Shown piece after piece: positions 51,807-60,795 of a stretch of DNA of 64,000 bases. The position numbers were made by a program, and so were the translations under genes. The stretch comes from Nocardioides sp. T2.26MG-1. GTDB taxonomy: Bacteria > Actinomycetota > Actinomycetes > Propionibacteriales > Nocardioidaceae. Below the pieces are notes generated by a model that was not told the origin of the DNA, did not search any database, and was given only the letters and a program-made list of their open reading frames with translations. The stretch covers positions 317,382-381,381 of the forward strand of contig NZ_CATNLZ010000001.1 in assembly GCF_950101795.1 (NCBI RefSeq), given 5' to 3'. The number at the start of each line of letters is the position of its first letter. The stretch's first letter is position 1.

Positions 51807-52856
51807 CTAGCTCGTCCCACGCAGGGCGAGCGTGGGGGTCAGCATCACGCCCGGCCCGACCGTGGGCGGGTGGGCGAGCAGACCCTCGAGCGCCTTGACG
51901 ATCTCGACGGCCGCGTCCTCGAGCGGCTGGCGGACCGACGTCAGCCCCGGTGAGACCACCTGGGCGACCTGGGAGTCGTCGAAGCCGATCACCGCGACGT
52001 CATGGCCGGGGACCAGGCCGCGGTCGGCGAGGGTGCGCAGCACCCCCATGGCGAGGGTGTCGGAGGCGCAGACGAACGCGGTCGGGCGGGCCTCGTCGAG
52101 CAGCACCGCGCTGGCCTCGCTGCCACTGCCCACCGTGTCCTCGACCCGCGAGGCCAGGCCGGTGGTCGGCAGGCCGCGCGCGTGCAGGGCGCGGCTCCAG
52201 CCGGAGCGACGGTCCTCGCCGATGAAGGAGTCCTTGCGCCACCCGATCCAGGCGATCCGCTGGTGCCCCTTGTCGAGGAGGTACGACGTCGCCAGGTCGG
52301 TCCCGGACGCCCCGTCGACGTCGACCCAGGGGTGCTCGGCGGCCGGGTTGTCCCACGGGCGCCCGAACGCCACGAACGGTGCGCGGCGCTCCTCGAGCCA
52401 GGCGGCCTGGGGGTTGCCGAGGTAGGTGTCGGTGACCACGAACGCGTCGACCGCGGTCGAGCGGAGCAGGTCGTCGTACCCGGTCACCGGGTCCTCGGGG
52501 TCACCGGCGAACAGCAGCACGTGGTAGCCGGCGTCGCGGGAGGTCTCGACGAGGGAGTGCACGAACCGGTCCATGGTCGCGTTGGCGGTGCCCTCCTGGG
52601 CCGGGCCGATCCGCATCCCGATCAGGTGCGAGGACCGGGTGCGCAGGTTGCGGGCGGCGCGGTTGGGGGAGTACCCCAGGTCGTCGATCGCCTGGAGCAC
52701 CCGGGCGAGGGTGTCCGCGCGCAGGAGGTCGGGGTTGTTGACCGCGTTGGAGACCGTCTGCCGCGAGACGCCGGCACGCTCGGCGACGTCGGCGAGGGTC
52801 GGCGGGGTCGTCGGGACCCGGGCCGCACGCCCCGTTCCGGCCGGTGTCCTGGACAA
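51807..52856 (-). CDS. LacI-family transcriptional regulator
   Basis: This repressor has 349 residues. The HTH is TLADVAERAGVSRQTVSNAV with hinge helix RAARNLRTRSS, followed by a periplasmic-binding-like domain (HLIGMRIG, VDAFVVTDTY, TAFVCASDTLAMGVLRTLAD, IGFDDSQVA). The TTG at 52856 is preceded by GGAGGTGGGA, an excellent ribosome site. An ATG at 52907 is in frame but lies upstream of a CCTTG-N7-CAAGG operator, which would then be coding. A sugar-type inducer is likely; no transport genes are adjacent, so it may act at a distance or on itself. Confidence 0.9.
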   Translation of the reverse strand: MSRTPAGTGRAARVPTTPPTLADVAERAGVSRQTVSNAVNNPDLLRADTLARVLQAIDDLGYSPNRAARNLRTRSSHLIGMRIGPAQEGTANATMDRFVHSLVETSRDAGYHVLLFAGDPEDPVTGYDDLLRSTAVDAFVVTDTYLGNPQAAWLEERRAPFVAFGRPWDNPAAEHPWVDVDGASGTDLATSYLLDKGHQRIAWIGWRKDSFIGEDRRSGWSRALHARGLPTTGLASRVEDTVGSGSEASAVLLDEARPTAFVCASDTLAMGVLRTLADRGLVPGHDVAVIGFDDSQVAQVVSPGLTSVRQPLEDAAVEIVKALEGLLAHPPTVGPGVMLTPTLALRGTS

Positions 52857-52883
52857 TCCCACCTCCTCGACTGACGGGGATCG

Positions 52884-52900
52884 CCTTGATCGTTCCAAGG
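52884..52900. promoter_or_regulatory. Putative LacI-type operator
   Basis: CCTTGATCGTTCCAAGG (arms CCTTG/CAAGG) is 28-44 nt upstream of the TTG start and just downstream of TATGCT (minus strand, 52903-52908), a possible -10 box. The position suits self-repression. Confidence 0.6.
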
Positions 52901-53010
52901 TCAGCATAACGACGTCCGGCGTCCGAACCGACCGGACGCCGCGATCCGTGCCGGACCGCTGCTGCGCGCCGTACGACGGGGTGTCGGCGCGGCCGCCTAG
53001 GTTCATCCCC

Positions 53011-54429
53011 ATGGCGAAGTCCTCCCACCCCGCGTTCCGTTGCTCCGAGTGCGGCTGGGAGACCGCCAAGTGGGTCGGCCGGTGCGGCGAGTGCCAGGCC
53101 TGGGGGTCGGTCGCCGAGGCGGCCACCGCTCCGGCGGGCCGCACGACGGCGAGCCCGGTGACCCGCCCGGCCGTGCCGATCGGCCAGGTCTCGGTGGAGG
53201 ACTCCCGGTTCCGCAGCAGCGGCGTCCCCGAGCTCGACCGGGTGCTGGGCGGCGGCCTGGTGCCGGGCGCCGCGATCCTGCTCGCCGGCGAGCCGGGGGT
53301 CGGCAAGAGCACGCTCCTGCTCGAGGTCGCCGCCCAGACCGCCCGCTACCAGCGCCGCACCCTCTACGTCACCGGCGAGGAGTCCGCCTCCCAGGTGCGG
53401 CTGCGCGCCGACCGCACCGGCGGCGTCCACGACGAGCTCTACCTCGCCGCCGAGACCGACCTGGGCGCCGTCCTCACCCACATCGAGCAGGTCCGGCCCA
53501 CGCTGCTTGTCGTCGACTCGATCCAGACCATCGGGGCGTCCGGGGTCGACGGGGTCCCCGGGGGCGTCACCCAGGTCAAGGAGGTCGCCGCGGCGCTGAT
53601 CCGGGTCGCCAAGACCCGCAACATCACCACGGTGATCGTCGGCCACGTGACCAAGGACGGGACGATCGCCGGACCACGGGTGCTCGAGCACGTCGTCGAC
53701 GTCGTGCTGCACTTCGAGGGCGACCGGGAGTCCCGGTTCCGGATGGTCCGGGCGATGAAGAACCGCTTCGGCCCGATCGACGAGGTCGGCTGCTTCGACC
53801 TCGGCGCCGACGGCATCACCGCGGTCACCGACCCGACCGGTCTCTTCGTCGAGAGCCACCACGCCCCGGTCCCGGGCACCTGCGTCGCCGTGTCGATGGA
53901 GGGCCGGCGGCCGCTGCTCGCCGAGGTGCAGGCGCTTGTGACGCACAGCTCTGCGGAGCGCCCGCGGCGTACGACGTCGGGTCTCGACTCCAGCCGGGTC
54001 GCGATGGTGATGGCGGTGCTGCAGCAGCACTGCGGTGTCCACCTGCACACCCGCGACGTGTTCGCCTCGACGGTCGGTGGCGCCCGGATCGTCGAGCCGG
54101 CCAGCGACCTCGCGGTCGCGGTGGCGCTGACCTCGGCCAGCCGCGGACTGGCGGCGCCGCGGGGCGTGGTCGCGATGGGCGAGATCGGCCTGTCGGGTGA
54201 GCTGCGCCGGGTCCGCGACCTGCCGCTGCGGCTGGCCGAGGCCGCCCGCCTCGGGTTCCAGCTCGCGGTGGTGCCCACCGAGCCCGGCCGGCCGCCCGCC
54301 CGGTCGCCGGAGTCGTGGACGGTCGACGGCATGCGCGTGCTCGACGTGTCCGACGTCCACGGCGCGCTGCGCCTGCTCCAGCTGGTCGGCTCCGAGACCA
54401 GCAGGCCGCGTTCGGTCGAGGGACTCTGA
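53011..54429 (+). CDS. radA: DNA repair protein RadA
   Basis: RadA is a RecA-like helicase that extends branches during recombination. The 472 residues show an N-terminal C4 zinc finger (CSECGWETAKWVGRCGEC, 11-28), Walker A GEPGVGKST (93-101), Walker B LLVVDSIQTIG, the RadA signature KNRFG, and a Lon-protease-like C-terminal domain. The ATG is 7 nt after TAGGTT, so the transcript is probably leaderless. The next gene is disA; RadA is known to bind and restrain DisA in Bacillus. Confidence 0.95.
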   Translation: MAKSSHPAFRCSECGWETAKWVGRCGECQAWGSVAEAATAPAGRTTASPVTRPAVPIGQVSVEDSRFRSSGVPELDRVLGGGLVPGAAILLAGEPGVGKSTLLLEVAAQTARYQRRTLYVTGEESASQVRLRADRTGGVHDELYLAAETDLGAVLTHIEQVRPTLLVVDSIQTIGASGVDGVPGGVTQVKEVAAALIRVAKTRNITTVIVGHVTKDGTIAGPRVLEHVVDVVLHFEGDRESRFRMVRAMKNRFGPIDEVGCFDLGADGITAVTDPTGLFVESHHAPVPGTCVAVSMEGRRPLLAEVQALVTHSSAERPRRTTSGLDSSRVAMVMAVLQQHCGVHLHTRDVFASTVGGARIVEPASDLAVAVALTSASRGLAAPRGVVAMGEIGLSGELRRVRDLPLRLAEAARLGFQLAVVPTEPGRPPARSPESWTVDGMRVLDVSDVHGALRLLQLVGSETSRPRSVEGL

Positions 54430-54492
54430 GACGCTCCCCTAGACTCAGCGCAGCGGCCGGACTGGGCCGCCCACACAGGGAGGACCACCGAG

Positions 54493-55575
54493 GTGGCCAC
54501 GGATCGCTCGGACGAGACGCTGCGGCTGCGCGCGACGCTCGCGACCATCGCGCCCGGCACGCCGCTGCGCGACGGCCTGGAGCGGATCCTCCGCGGCCGC
54601 ACCGGCGCACTGATCGTCATGGGCCACGACAAGGTCGTCGAGTCGATCGCGACCGGCGGCTTCACGCTCGACGTCCCGTTCACCGCCACCGGGTTGCGCG
54701 AGCTGGCCAAGATGGACGGCGCGATCATCGTCGACAAGGACGTCACCCGGATCCTCCGCGCGGCCGTGCACCTGATGCCCGACCACACGATCCCGTCCGA
54801 GGAGACCGGCACCCGGCACCGGACCGCCGACCGGGTGGCCCGCCAGACCGGCTTCCCGGTCATCTCGGTGTCCCAGTCGATGCAGATCATCGCGGCGTAC
54901 GTCGGCGAGACCCGCCACGTGCTCGAGGACTCCGGCCAGATCCTGTCCCGCGCCAACCAGGCGCTCGCCACGCTCGAGCGCTACAAACTGCGCCTCGACG
55001 AGGTGTCGAGCACGCTCTCGGCGCTGGAGATCGAGGACCTCGTGACGGTCCGCGACGTCGCTGTGGTCGCCCAGCGGCTGGAGATGGTGACCCGGATCGC
55101 CAGCGAGATCGAGGACTACGTGCTCGAGCTCGGCACCGACGGCCGGCTGCTCTCCCTGCAGCTCGAGGAGCTGATCACCGGCGTCGACACCGAGCGCGAG
55201 CTCGTGATCCGCGACTACCTCCCGGCCGGCAGGCGCACCAAGAGCCCCGAGGCGCTCCTCAACCGGCTCGAGTCGCTCTCGTCCACCGAGCTGGTCGACC
55301 CCGCGGCCGCCGCCCGGGCGCTCGGCCTCGGCAACGGCGAGCACCTCGACGGCGCGGTCGCGCCCCGCGGCTACCGGCTGCTGGCCAAGGTGCCGAGGCT
55401 GCCCACGACCGTCGTCGACCGGCTCGTCGACCACTTCGGCACTCTGCAGAAGCTGCTGTCCGCCGGGGTCGACGACCTCCAGGCGGTCGAGGGTGTCGGC
55501 GAGCTGCGCGCCCGCAGCGTCCGCGAGGGCCTGTCCCGCCTCGCCGAGTCGACGATCCTCGAGCGGTACGTCTAG
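54493..55575 (+). CDS. disA: DNA integrity scanning diadenylate cyclase DisA
   Basis: DisA makes the second messenger c-di-AMP from two ATP and scans DNA for branched structures. The 360 residues show the DAC domain with DGA (75-77) and RHR (108-110), a central helical spine with TLERYKLRLDEVSS, and a C-terminal helix-hairpin-helix domain (LLSAGVDDLQAVEGVGELRA). It starts with GTG 54493 behind an AGGGAGGA site and follows radA by 63 nt. Confidence 0.96.
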   Translation: MATDRSDETLRLRATLATIAPGTPLRDGLERILRGRTGALIVMGHDKVVESIATGGFTLDVPFTATGLRELAKMDGAIIVDKDVTRILRAAVHLMPDHTIPSEETGTRHRTADRVARQTGFPVISVSQSMQIIAAYVGETRHVLEDSGQILSRANQALATLERYKLRLDEVSSTLSALEIEDLVTVRDVAVVAQRLEMVTRIASEIEDYVLELGTDGRLLSLQLEELITGVDTERELVIRDYLPAGRRTKSPEALLNRLESLSSTELVDPAAAARALGLGNGEHLDGAVAPRGYRLLAKVPRLPTTVVDRLVDHFGTLQKLLSAGVDDLQAVEGVGELRARSVREGLSRLAESTILERYV

Positions 55576-55587
55576 CCCACCGTCCGC

Positions 55588-55650
55588 CGTCGAGGCACCC
55601 GAAATGGCTGCGATCCGCCTCGGGACCCAGCCACTTCTGGTGTCTCGACG
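55588..55650. terminator. Long imperfect inverted repeat after disA
   Basis: Left arm (55588-55610, starts CGTCGAGGCACCCGAA) and right arm (55628-55650, ends GGTGTCTCGACG) pair at 20 of 23 positions around a 17-nt loop. It lies between two convergent genes. Confidence 0.7.
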
Positions 55651-55663
55651 GTGAACAGCCGCC

Positions 55664-56458
55664 TCAGTCGGGCTCGACGGCTCCGGACGGCGACTTGCTG
55701 GCCGAGTGGCTCGGCGTGACCGGGCGTCCGGAGGGCGAGCTGGACGGGGAGTTCTTCGGCGTCACGGTCTTGGTGATCGTGCCGGCCACGGGTGTGGTCA
55801 GCTCGAACTGGACGTCCGAGGGCTCGCCGCCGAGGGCGGCGGCGGTGACGTGGTACCAGCCGGGGTCGGCCCATCCGGTGAGCTTGGTGCAGCCGTCGCT
55901 GTCGGACCGCTTCGCCTGCGTCCAGACCAGGTCGACGTCGGTGGTCTCCGCGCTGCGGACGATGACGTCGCGGCTCAGGATCGCGCGAGGGCAGTCGCGG
56001 CTGGTCCAGATCCGGTCCTTGCCGGACGTGATGTTGACCGTGAGGGAGTCGGTGGACACCCGCCAGGTGCAGGCGTCCGAGGTGACCGTGCGCAGCTGCA
56101 GCACGATCTTGACGTCGTTGCCGGCGACGGCGTCCTCGACCAGCGGCGTGACCGCGATGTCCTCGTTGGCGCACGGCCCGTCGGGCTCGGCGAGCACGGG
56201 CTCCTGGCTCCGGCTCGCCTTCTTGCCCGGCTTGCGGCTGCTCTCGGCCGCGGTGGGCAGGTCGCCGACCGTGGTCGACTCCGACGGCGAGGCCCCCGCG
56301 GCGACCGGGGCGGCGCGGTCGGGGTCCGAGCTGGCGTCACTGCCGCCGCCGAGCAGGCGGGCGATCGCGACGACGAGCAGGACGGCGGTCCCCAGCACCA
56401 GCGTCCGACGCACCCAGTAGACGCGCGCCGGCAACGGGCCACGGGTCAAGGCGGGCAT
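55664..56458 (-). CDS. Membrane-anchored extracytoplasmic protein of unknown function
   Basis: The 264 residues consist of a basic N-terminus, one membrane helix (about 18-37), a Ser/Pro/Ala linker (about 40-90), a folded domain (about 92-222) with four cysteines (PCANED, DACTWRV, RDCPRA, DGCTKLT) that could form two disulfides, and a Ser/Thr/Pro tail (PSSSPSGRPVTPSHSASKSP). I do not recognise the family. TAGCGT lies 6 nt before the ATG, so it is probably leaderless. It is divergent from mutY. Confidence 0.75.
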   Translation of the reverse strand: MPALTRGPLPARVYWVRRTLVLGTAVLLVVAIARLLGGGSDASSDPDRAAPVAAGASPSESTTVGDLPTAAESSRKPGKKASRSQEPVLAEPDGPCANEDIAVTPLVEDAVAGNDVKIVLQLRTVTSDACTWRVSTDSLTVNITSGKDRIWTSRDCPRAILSRDVIVRSAETTDVDLVWTQAKRSDSDGCTKLTGWADPGWYHVTAAALGGEPSDVQFELTTPVAGTITKTVTPKNSPSSSPSGRPVTPSHSASKSPSGAVEPD

Positions 56459-56522
56459 GACGTCACGCTAGTCAGGGGCGAGCCCCTGATCGCGGTGCCA
56501 CACCGGCCACAATGGCGTCGAC

Positions 56523-57389
56523 ATGAGCAATCTCCACGAACCCCTGCTGCGGTGGTACGACGAGCACGCCCGCGACCTGCCGTGGCGGCGTCCCGAGGCG
56601 GGTGCGTGGTCGGTCATGGTGTCGGAGTTCATGCTCCAGCAGACCCCCGTCGCGCGGGTGCTGCCGGTCCACGAGCAGTGGCTGGCCCGGTGGCCGGCGC
56701 CTGCCGACCTCGCGGCCGAGCCCAGCGGCGAGGCGGTCCGGGCCTGGGGCCGCCTGGGCTACCCGCGCCGGGCGCTGCGCCTGCACGCGGCGGCCACCGC
56801 CATCGTCGAGCGGCACGGCGGCACCGTGCCCGCGTCGTACGACGACCTGGTCGCGCTGCCCGGCATCGGCGACTACACCGCGGCCGCGATCGCGACCTTC
56901 GCCTACGGTCGGCGCCACGTCGTGCTCGACACCAACGTTCGGCGGGTGTTCGCGCGGATCCTCCAGGGCGTCGAGCTGCCGGGCACGTCGGTGACCCGGG
57001 CCGAGCGCGAGGTGGCCCTCGAGGTGCTGCCGGACGACGAGCCGACGGCGTCGACCTGGTCGGTCGCGGTCATGGAGCTCGGCGCACTGGTCTGCACGGC
57101 CGCCAACCCGCGCTGCGGCGGCTGCCCGGTCGCCGACCTCTGCGCGTGGCGGGCGGCGGGCCATCCGGCGTACGACGGGCCCCCGCGCAAGGCGCAGACC
57201 TGGGCCGGCACCGACCGGCAGTGCCGGGGCCGGCTGCTCTCGGTGCTCCGCGACAGCGACGCCCCCGTGCACCGCAGCCGGCTCGACGCGACCTGGACCG
57301 AGGAGGCCCAGCGGGTCCGCTGCCTGGCCTCGCTGGTCGAGGACGGGCTGGTCGTCCACGCCGGCCCGGACACCTACGCCCTGCCCTGA
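56523..57389 (+). CDS. mutY: A/G-specific adenine glycosylase
   Basis: MutY removes adenine mispaired with 8-oxoguanine. The 288 residues have the catalytic Glu in SEFMLQQTP (35), the HhH motif LPGIGDYTAAAIATFA, the catalytic Asp in VLDTNVRRVF, and a [4Fe-4S] loop C-X6-C-X2-C-X5-C (CTAANPRCGGCPVADLC). The C-terminal part is short, and a full Nudix-like 8-oxoG-sensing domain is not seen, as in some actinobacterial MutY. A perfect hairpin follows the stop. Confidence 0.93.
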   Translation: MSNLHEPLLRWYDEHARDLPWRRPEAGAWSVMVSEFMLQQTPVARVLPVHEQWLARWPAPADLAAEPSGEAVRAWGRLGYPRRALRLHAAATAIVERHGGTVPASYDDLVALPGIGDYTAAAIATFAYGRRHVVLDTNVRRVFARILQGVELPGTSVTRAEREVALEVLPDDEPTASTWSVAVMELGALVCTAANPRCGGCPVADLCAWRAAGHPAYDGPPRKAQTWAGTDRQCRGRLLSVLRDSDAPVHRSRLDATWTEEAQRVRCLASLVEDGLVVHAGPDTYALP

Positions 57390-57392
57390 AAT

Positions 57393-57431
57393 GACGTTGA
57401 CCCGCCCGAAAGTTTCGGGCGGGTCAACGTC
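57393..57431. terminator. Perfect hairpin between mutY and clpC
   Basis: Arms of 19 nt (57393-57411 and 57413-57431, GACGTTGACCCGCCCGAAA and its complement) are exact with a single central base. It is 3 nt after the mutY stop and 8 nt from the clpC stop, so it can end both transcripts. Confidence 0.85.
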
Positions 57432-57439
57432 TCAGGCGG

Positions 57440-60019
57440 TCAGTCGGTGGACTTCGGGACGTCCGCGCCGCTGTCGGAGTCGTCCGGACCGTCGGTCACG
57501 GCCTCGCCGGTCGCGACCTCGGCGGTCTCGAACGGCGGCAGGTCGGGCAGCTCGCCGACCTTCTGCCCGGAGAACGTGAAGGTGGCCGTCGGGCCCTCCC
57601 CCTCGACGTCCACGAGCACGATCTGGCCCGGGCCGACCTCGCCGTACAGCATCTTCTCGGCGAGCACGTCCTCGATCTCGCGCTGCACCGTGCGGCGCAG
57701 CGGCCGGGCGCCGAGCACCGGGTCGAAGCCGCGCTCGGCGAGCAGCTGCTTGGCGGGCTGGGTCAGCTCGATGCGCATGTCGCGGTCGCGCATCCGCAGC
57801 TCGACCGAGGCGATCATGTTGTCCACCATCGCCACGATCTGCTCCTGCGACAGCGGCGGGAACACGATGATCTCGTCGACACGGTTGAGGAACTCGGGAC
57901 GGAAGTGCTGCTTGAGCTCCTCCGACACCTTCGCCTTCATCCGGTCGTACGAGCCGGCCGCGTCGCCGGACTGCTGGAAGCCGAGGTTGATGCCCTTGGC
58001 GATGTCGCGGGTGCCGAGGTTGGTGGTCATGATGATCACGGTGTTCTTGAAGTCGACCACCCGGCCCTGCGAGTCGGTCAGGCGACCCTCCTCGAGGATC
58101 TGCAGCAGGCTGTTGAAGATGTCCGGGTGGGCCTTCTCGACCTCGTCGAACAGCACCACCGAGAACGGCTTGCGCCGCACCTTCTCGGTGAGCTGGCCGC
58201 CCTCCTCGTAGCCGACGTAGCCCGGAGGCGAGCCGAACAGCCGCGAGACCGTGTGCTTCTCGCCGAACTCCGACATGTCGAGCTGGATCAGCGCGTCCTC
58301 GTCGCCGAAGAGGAACTCCGCGAGCGTCTTGGACAGCCACGTCTTGCCGACGCCGGAGGGACCGGCGAAGATGAACGACCCGCCGGGACGCTTGGGGTCC
58401 TTGAGGCCGGCACGGGTACGCCGGATCGCCCGGCTGAGCGCCTTGACGGCCTCCTCCTGGCCGATGACGCGCTTGTGCAGCTCGTCCTCCATCTTGAGCA
58501 GCCGGGTCGACTCCTCCTCGGAGAGCTTGACGATCGGGATGCCGGTCGCCACGGCGAGCACCTCGGCGATCAGCTCCTCGTCGACCTCGGCCACCTCGTC
58601 CATGTCGCCCGCGCGCCACTGCTTCTCGCGCTCGGACTTCTTGAGGATCAGCTGCTTCTCCTCGTCGCGCAGGCGCGCGGCGGCCTCGAAGTCCTGGCCG
58701 TCGATCGCGGCCTCCTTGCGCTGCCGGACCTCGCCGATCTTGTCGTCGTACTCGCGCAGGTCGGCGGGCGCCGTCATCCGACGGATCCGCAGCCGCGAGC
58801 CCGCCTCGTCGATCAGGTCGATGGCCTTGTCGGGCAGGAACCGGTCGGAGATGTAGCGGTCGGCCAGCGTCGCCGCCGAGACCAGCGCCTCGTCGGTGAT
58901 CGTCACCCGGTGGTGGGCCTCGTAGCGGTCGCGCAGGCCCTTGAGCATCTCGATCGTGTGCGCGATCGAGGGCTCCGCGACCTGGATCGGCTGGAAGCGG
59001 CGCTCCAGCGCGGCGTCCTTCTCGAGGTACTTGCGGTACTCGTCGAGGGTGGTGGCGCCGATCGTCTGCAGCTCGCCGCGGGCCAGCATCGGCTTGAGGA
59101 TGCTGGCGGCGTCGATCGCGCCCTCGGCCGCGCCGGCGCCGACGAGCGTGTGGATCTCGTCGATGAACAGCACGATGTCGCCGCGGGTGCGGATCTCCTT
59201 GAGCACCTTCTTCAGGCGCTCCTCGAAGTCACCGCGGTAGCGCGACCCGGCGACCAGGGCCCCGAGGTCGAGCGTGTAGATCTGCTTGTCCTTGAGCGTC
59301 TCGGGCACGTTGCCCTTGACGATGTCCTGGGCGAGACCCTCGACGATGGTGGTCTTGCCGACGCCGGGCTCTCCGATGAGCACCGGGTTGTTCTTCGTAC
59401 GGCGGGACAGGATCTGCATGACCCGCTCGATCTCCTGCTCCCGGCCGATGACCGGGTCGAGCTTGCCCTCGCGGGCGTCCTGGGTGAGGTTGCGGCCGAA
59501 CTGGTCGAGCACCAGCGACGAGGACGGCGCGTCCCCGCCGGAGGCGCCGGTGGCCGCGGCCGAGCCGGCCGACTCCTTGCCCTGGAAGCCCGAGAGCAGC
59601 TGGATGACCTGCTGGCGCACCCGGTTGAGGTCGGCGCCGAGCTTCTGCAGCACCTGGGCGGCGACGCCCTCGCCCTCGCGGATCAGGCCGAGCAGGATGT
59701 GCTCGGTGCCGATGTAGGAGTGGCCGAGCTGCAACGCCTCGCGCAGGGACAGCTCGAGCACCTTCTTGGCGCGCGGGGTGAAGGGGATGTGGCCGCTCGG
59801 GGCCTGCTGGCCCTGGCCGATGATCTCCTCGACCTGGGCACGCACCGCCTCGAGCGAGATGTCGAGGCTCTCCAGCGCCTTGGCGGCCACGCCCTCGCCC
59901 TCGTGGATGAGGCCGAGCAGGATGTGCTCCGTGCCGATGTAGTTGTGGGAGAGCATGCGGGCCTCTTCCTGGGCCAGCACGACCACCCGGCGGGCTCGGT
60001 CAGTGAACCGCTCGAACAT
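57440..60019 (-). CDS. clpC: ATP-dependent Clp protease ATPase ClpC
   Basis: ClpC unfolds proteins and feeds them to ClpP; it is essential in mycobacteria. The 859 residues contain two N-terminal Clp repeats (about 5-145, twice [11 protein letters not shown]), AAA-1 with GEPGVGKTT and [10 protein letters not shown], the coiled-coil M domain (about 415-480, [13 protein letters not shown]), AAA-2 with GPSGVGKT and SPPGYVGY, and a long acidic tail ([12 protein letters not shown]). ATG 60019 is preferred over 60025 because GGAG lies 8 nt before it. A ClgR-like box is 73 nt upstream. Confidence 0.96.
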   Translation of the reverse strand: MFERFTDRARRVVVLAQEEARMLSHNYIGTEHILLGLIHEGEGVAAKALESLDISLEAVRAQVEEIIGQGQQAPSGHIPFTPRAKKVLELSLREALQLGHSYIGTEHILLGLIREGEGVAAQVLQKLGADLNRVRQQVIQLLSGFQGKESAGSAAATGASGGDAPSSSLVLDQFGRNLTQDAREGKLDPVIGREQEIERVMQILSRRTKNNPVLIGEPGVGKTTIVEGLAQDIVKGNVPETLKDKQIYTLDLGALVAGSRYRGDFEERLKKVLKEIRTRGDIVLFIDEIHTLVGAGAAEGAIDAASILKPMLARGELQTIGATTLDEYRKYLEKDAALERRFQPIQVAEPSIAHTIEMLKGLRDRYEAHHRVTITDEALVSAATLADRYISDRFLPDKAIDLIDEAGSRLRIRRMTAPADLREYDDKIGEVRQRKEAAIDGQDFEAAARLRDEEKQLILKKSEREKQWRAGDMDEVAEVDEELIAEVLAVATGIPIVKLSEEESTRLLKMEDELHKRVIGQEEAVKALSRAIRRTRAGLKDPKRPGGSFIFAGPSGVGKTWLSKTLAEFLFGDEDALIQLDMSEFGEKHTVSRLFGSPPGYVGYEEGGQLTEKVRRKPFSVVLFDEVEKAHPDIFNSLLQILEEGRLTDSQGRVVDFKNTVIIMTTNLGTRDIAKGINLGFQQSGDAAGSYDRMKAKVSEELKQHFRPEFLNRVDEIIVFPPLSQEQIVAMVDNMIASVELRMRDRDMRIELTQPAKQLLAERGFDPVLGARPLRRTVQREIEDVLAEKMLYGEVGPGQIVLVDVEGEGPTATFTFSGQKVGELPDLPPFETAEVATGEAVTDGPDDSDSGADVPKSTD

Positions 60020-60091
60020 GCGCATCGCTCCTACAAGCTTGTGGGGCCCTCCCCCCGTCGTCGTGGAGGGGAGGTACGAGACAACTAACCC

Positions 60092-60102
60092 CGCTGACAG
60101 CC
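60092..60102. promoter_or_regulatory. Possible ClgR box upstream of clpC
   Basis: CGCTGACAGCC matches 10 of 11 positions of the ClgR core CGCYNANRGCG. ClgR is known to activate clp genes in corynebacteria, mycobacteria and Streptomyces. It is 73-83 nt from the clpC start. Confidence 0.4.
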
Positions 60103-60265
60103 TACGCGTTCCCACCTCAGGCCCTAGCCAGTCCGCTGAGAGCGAACAACTCCCTCGCAGCGACGCGTGAGGCACGAACGCGGCGCGTGGGCGTCACCAG
60201 ATCGAACAAGCCCCGCGGCTGAGGAACGAAGCCGCGACGGGCGCGTCGAGATCCGGTGAGACGAA

Positions 60266-60296
60266 CAGGGCGGTGACCACGAAGGTCACCGCCCTG
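60266..60296. terminator. Hairpin downstream of lsr2
   Basis: CAGGGCGGTGACC-ACGAA-GGTCACCGCCCTG has perfect 13-bp arms and a 5-nt loop. It follows the lsr2 stop by about 75 nt. Confidence 0.7.
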
Positions 60297-60309
60297 CTGC
60301 TACCTACGG

Positions 60310-60364
60310 GGTCTCGACAAGCTCGACCAGCGAACGGTGGTCTCGACAAGCTCGACCAACGAAC
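60310..60364. repeat. Two-copy 26-nt repeat
   Basis: Two units begin GGTCTCGACAAGCTCGACCA and end in GCGAAC (60310-60335) or ACGAAC (60339-60364); only one base differs between them. Each contains TCGAcaagcTCGA. They lie just past the lsr2 stop. Confidence 0.75.
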
Positions 60365-60371
60365 CCCGACG

Positions 60372-60701
60372 TCAGTGGGCCTTCTCGTACGCCTCGCGGA
60401 CCTCGGCGGACACCCGGCCGCGGTCGGGGACGTCGTGGCCGTTGGCCCGGGCCCAGTCGCGGATCTCCTTGGCGCTGGCACCACCGGTGGCCGCGGCGGC
60501 GGAGCGGCGTCCGCGGCGCGGGGCGGCGCCGACCTTGCGGCCGTGCCCGATGTAGCCGGCCAGCGCGTCGCGCAGCGCCGCGGCATTCGTGTCGTTCAGG
60601 TCGATCTCGTAGGTCGTCCCGTCCAGGCCGAAGGAGACCGTCTGGGTCGCCTCACTGCCGTCCAGATCGTCTACGAGAACGATGTTGACCTTCTGGGCCA
60701 T
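60372..60701 (-). CDS. lsr2: Nucleoid-associated protein Lsr2
   Basis: Lsr2 is the actinobacterial H-NS-like protein that bridges and silences AT-rich DNA. The 109 residues have an N-terminal dimer domain (4-55, VNIVLVDDLDGSEATQTVSF), a basic linker (RRGRRS) and a C-terminal DNA-binding domain whose RGR motif (94-96, VPDRGRVSAEV) enters the minor groove. Its promoter region (60702-60795) is clearly more AT-rich than its surroundings, with inverted arms AATTCGGG/CCCGAATT, which may allow self-binding. Confidence 0.96.
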   Translation of the reverse strand: MAQKVNIVLVDDLDGSEATQTVSFGLDGTTYEIDLNDTNAAALRDALAGYIGHGRKVGAAPRRGRRSAAAATGGASAKEIRDWARANGHDVPDRGRVSAEVREAYEKAH

Positions 60702-60795
60702 TTGTCGACCTCACTCGCTTTAATTCGGGGGTGAATACAGCATTGTTCATCATGCCACGCCCGAATTGAATTCCGCTAACCCCTAATCGGGGGTA

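Larger units (their letters stand above)
60020..60371. other. 352-nt intergenic region between lsr2 and clpC
   Basis: No gene is supported here. From the clpC side it holds the clpC leader, a ClgR-like box at 60092-60102, a hairpin at 60266-60296 that probably ends lsr2 transcription, and two copies of a 26-nt repeat at 60310-60364. Confidence 0.7.

Noticed and set aside
57905..60088. A 727-codon open frame opposite clpC
   Set aside because: It is a shadow of the strongly conserved clpC frame and has no recognisable motif.
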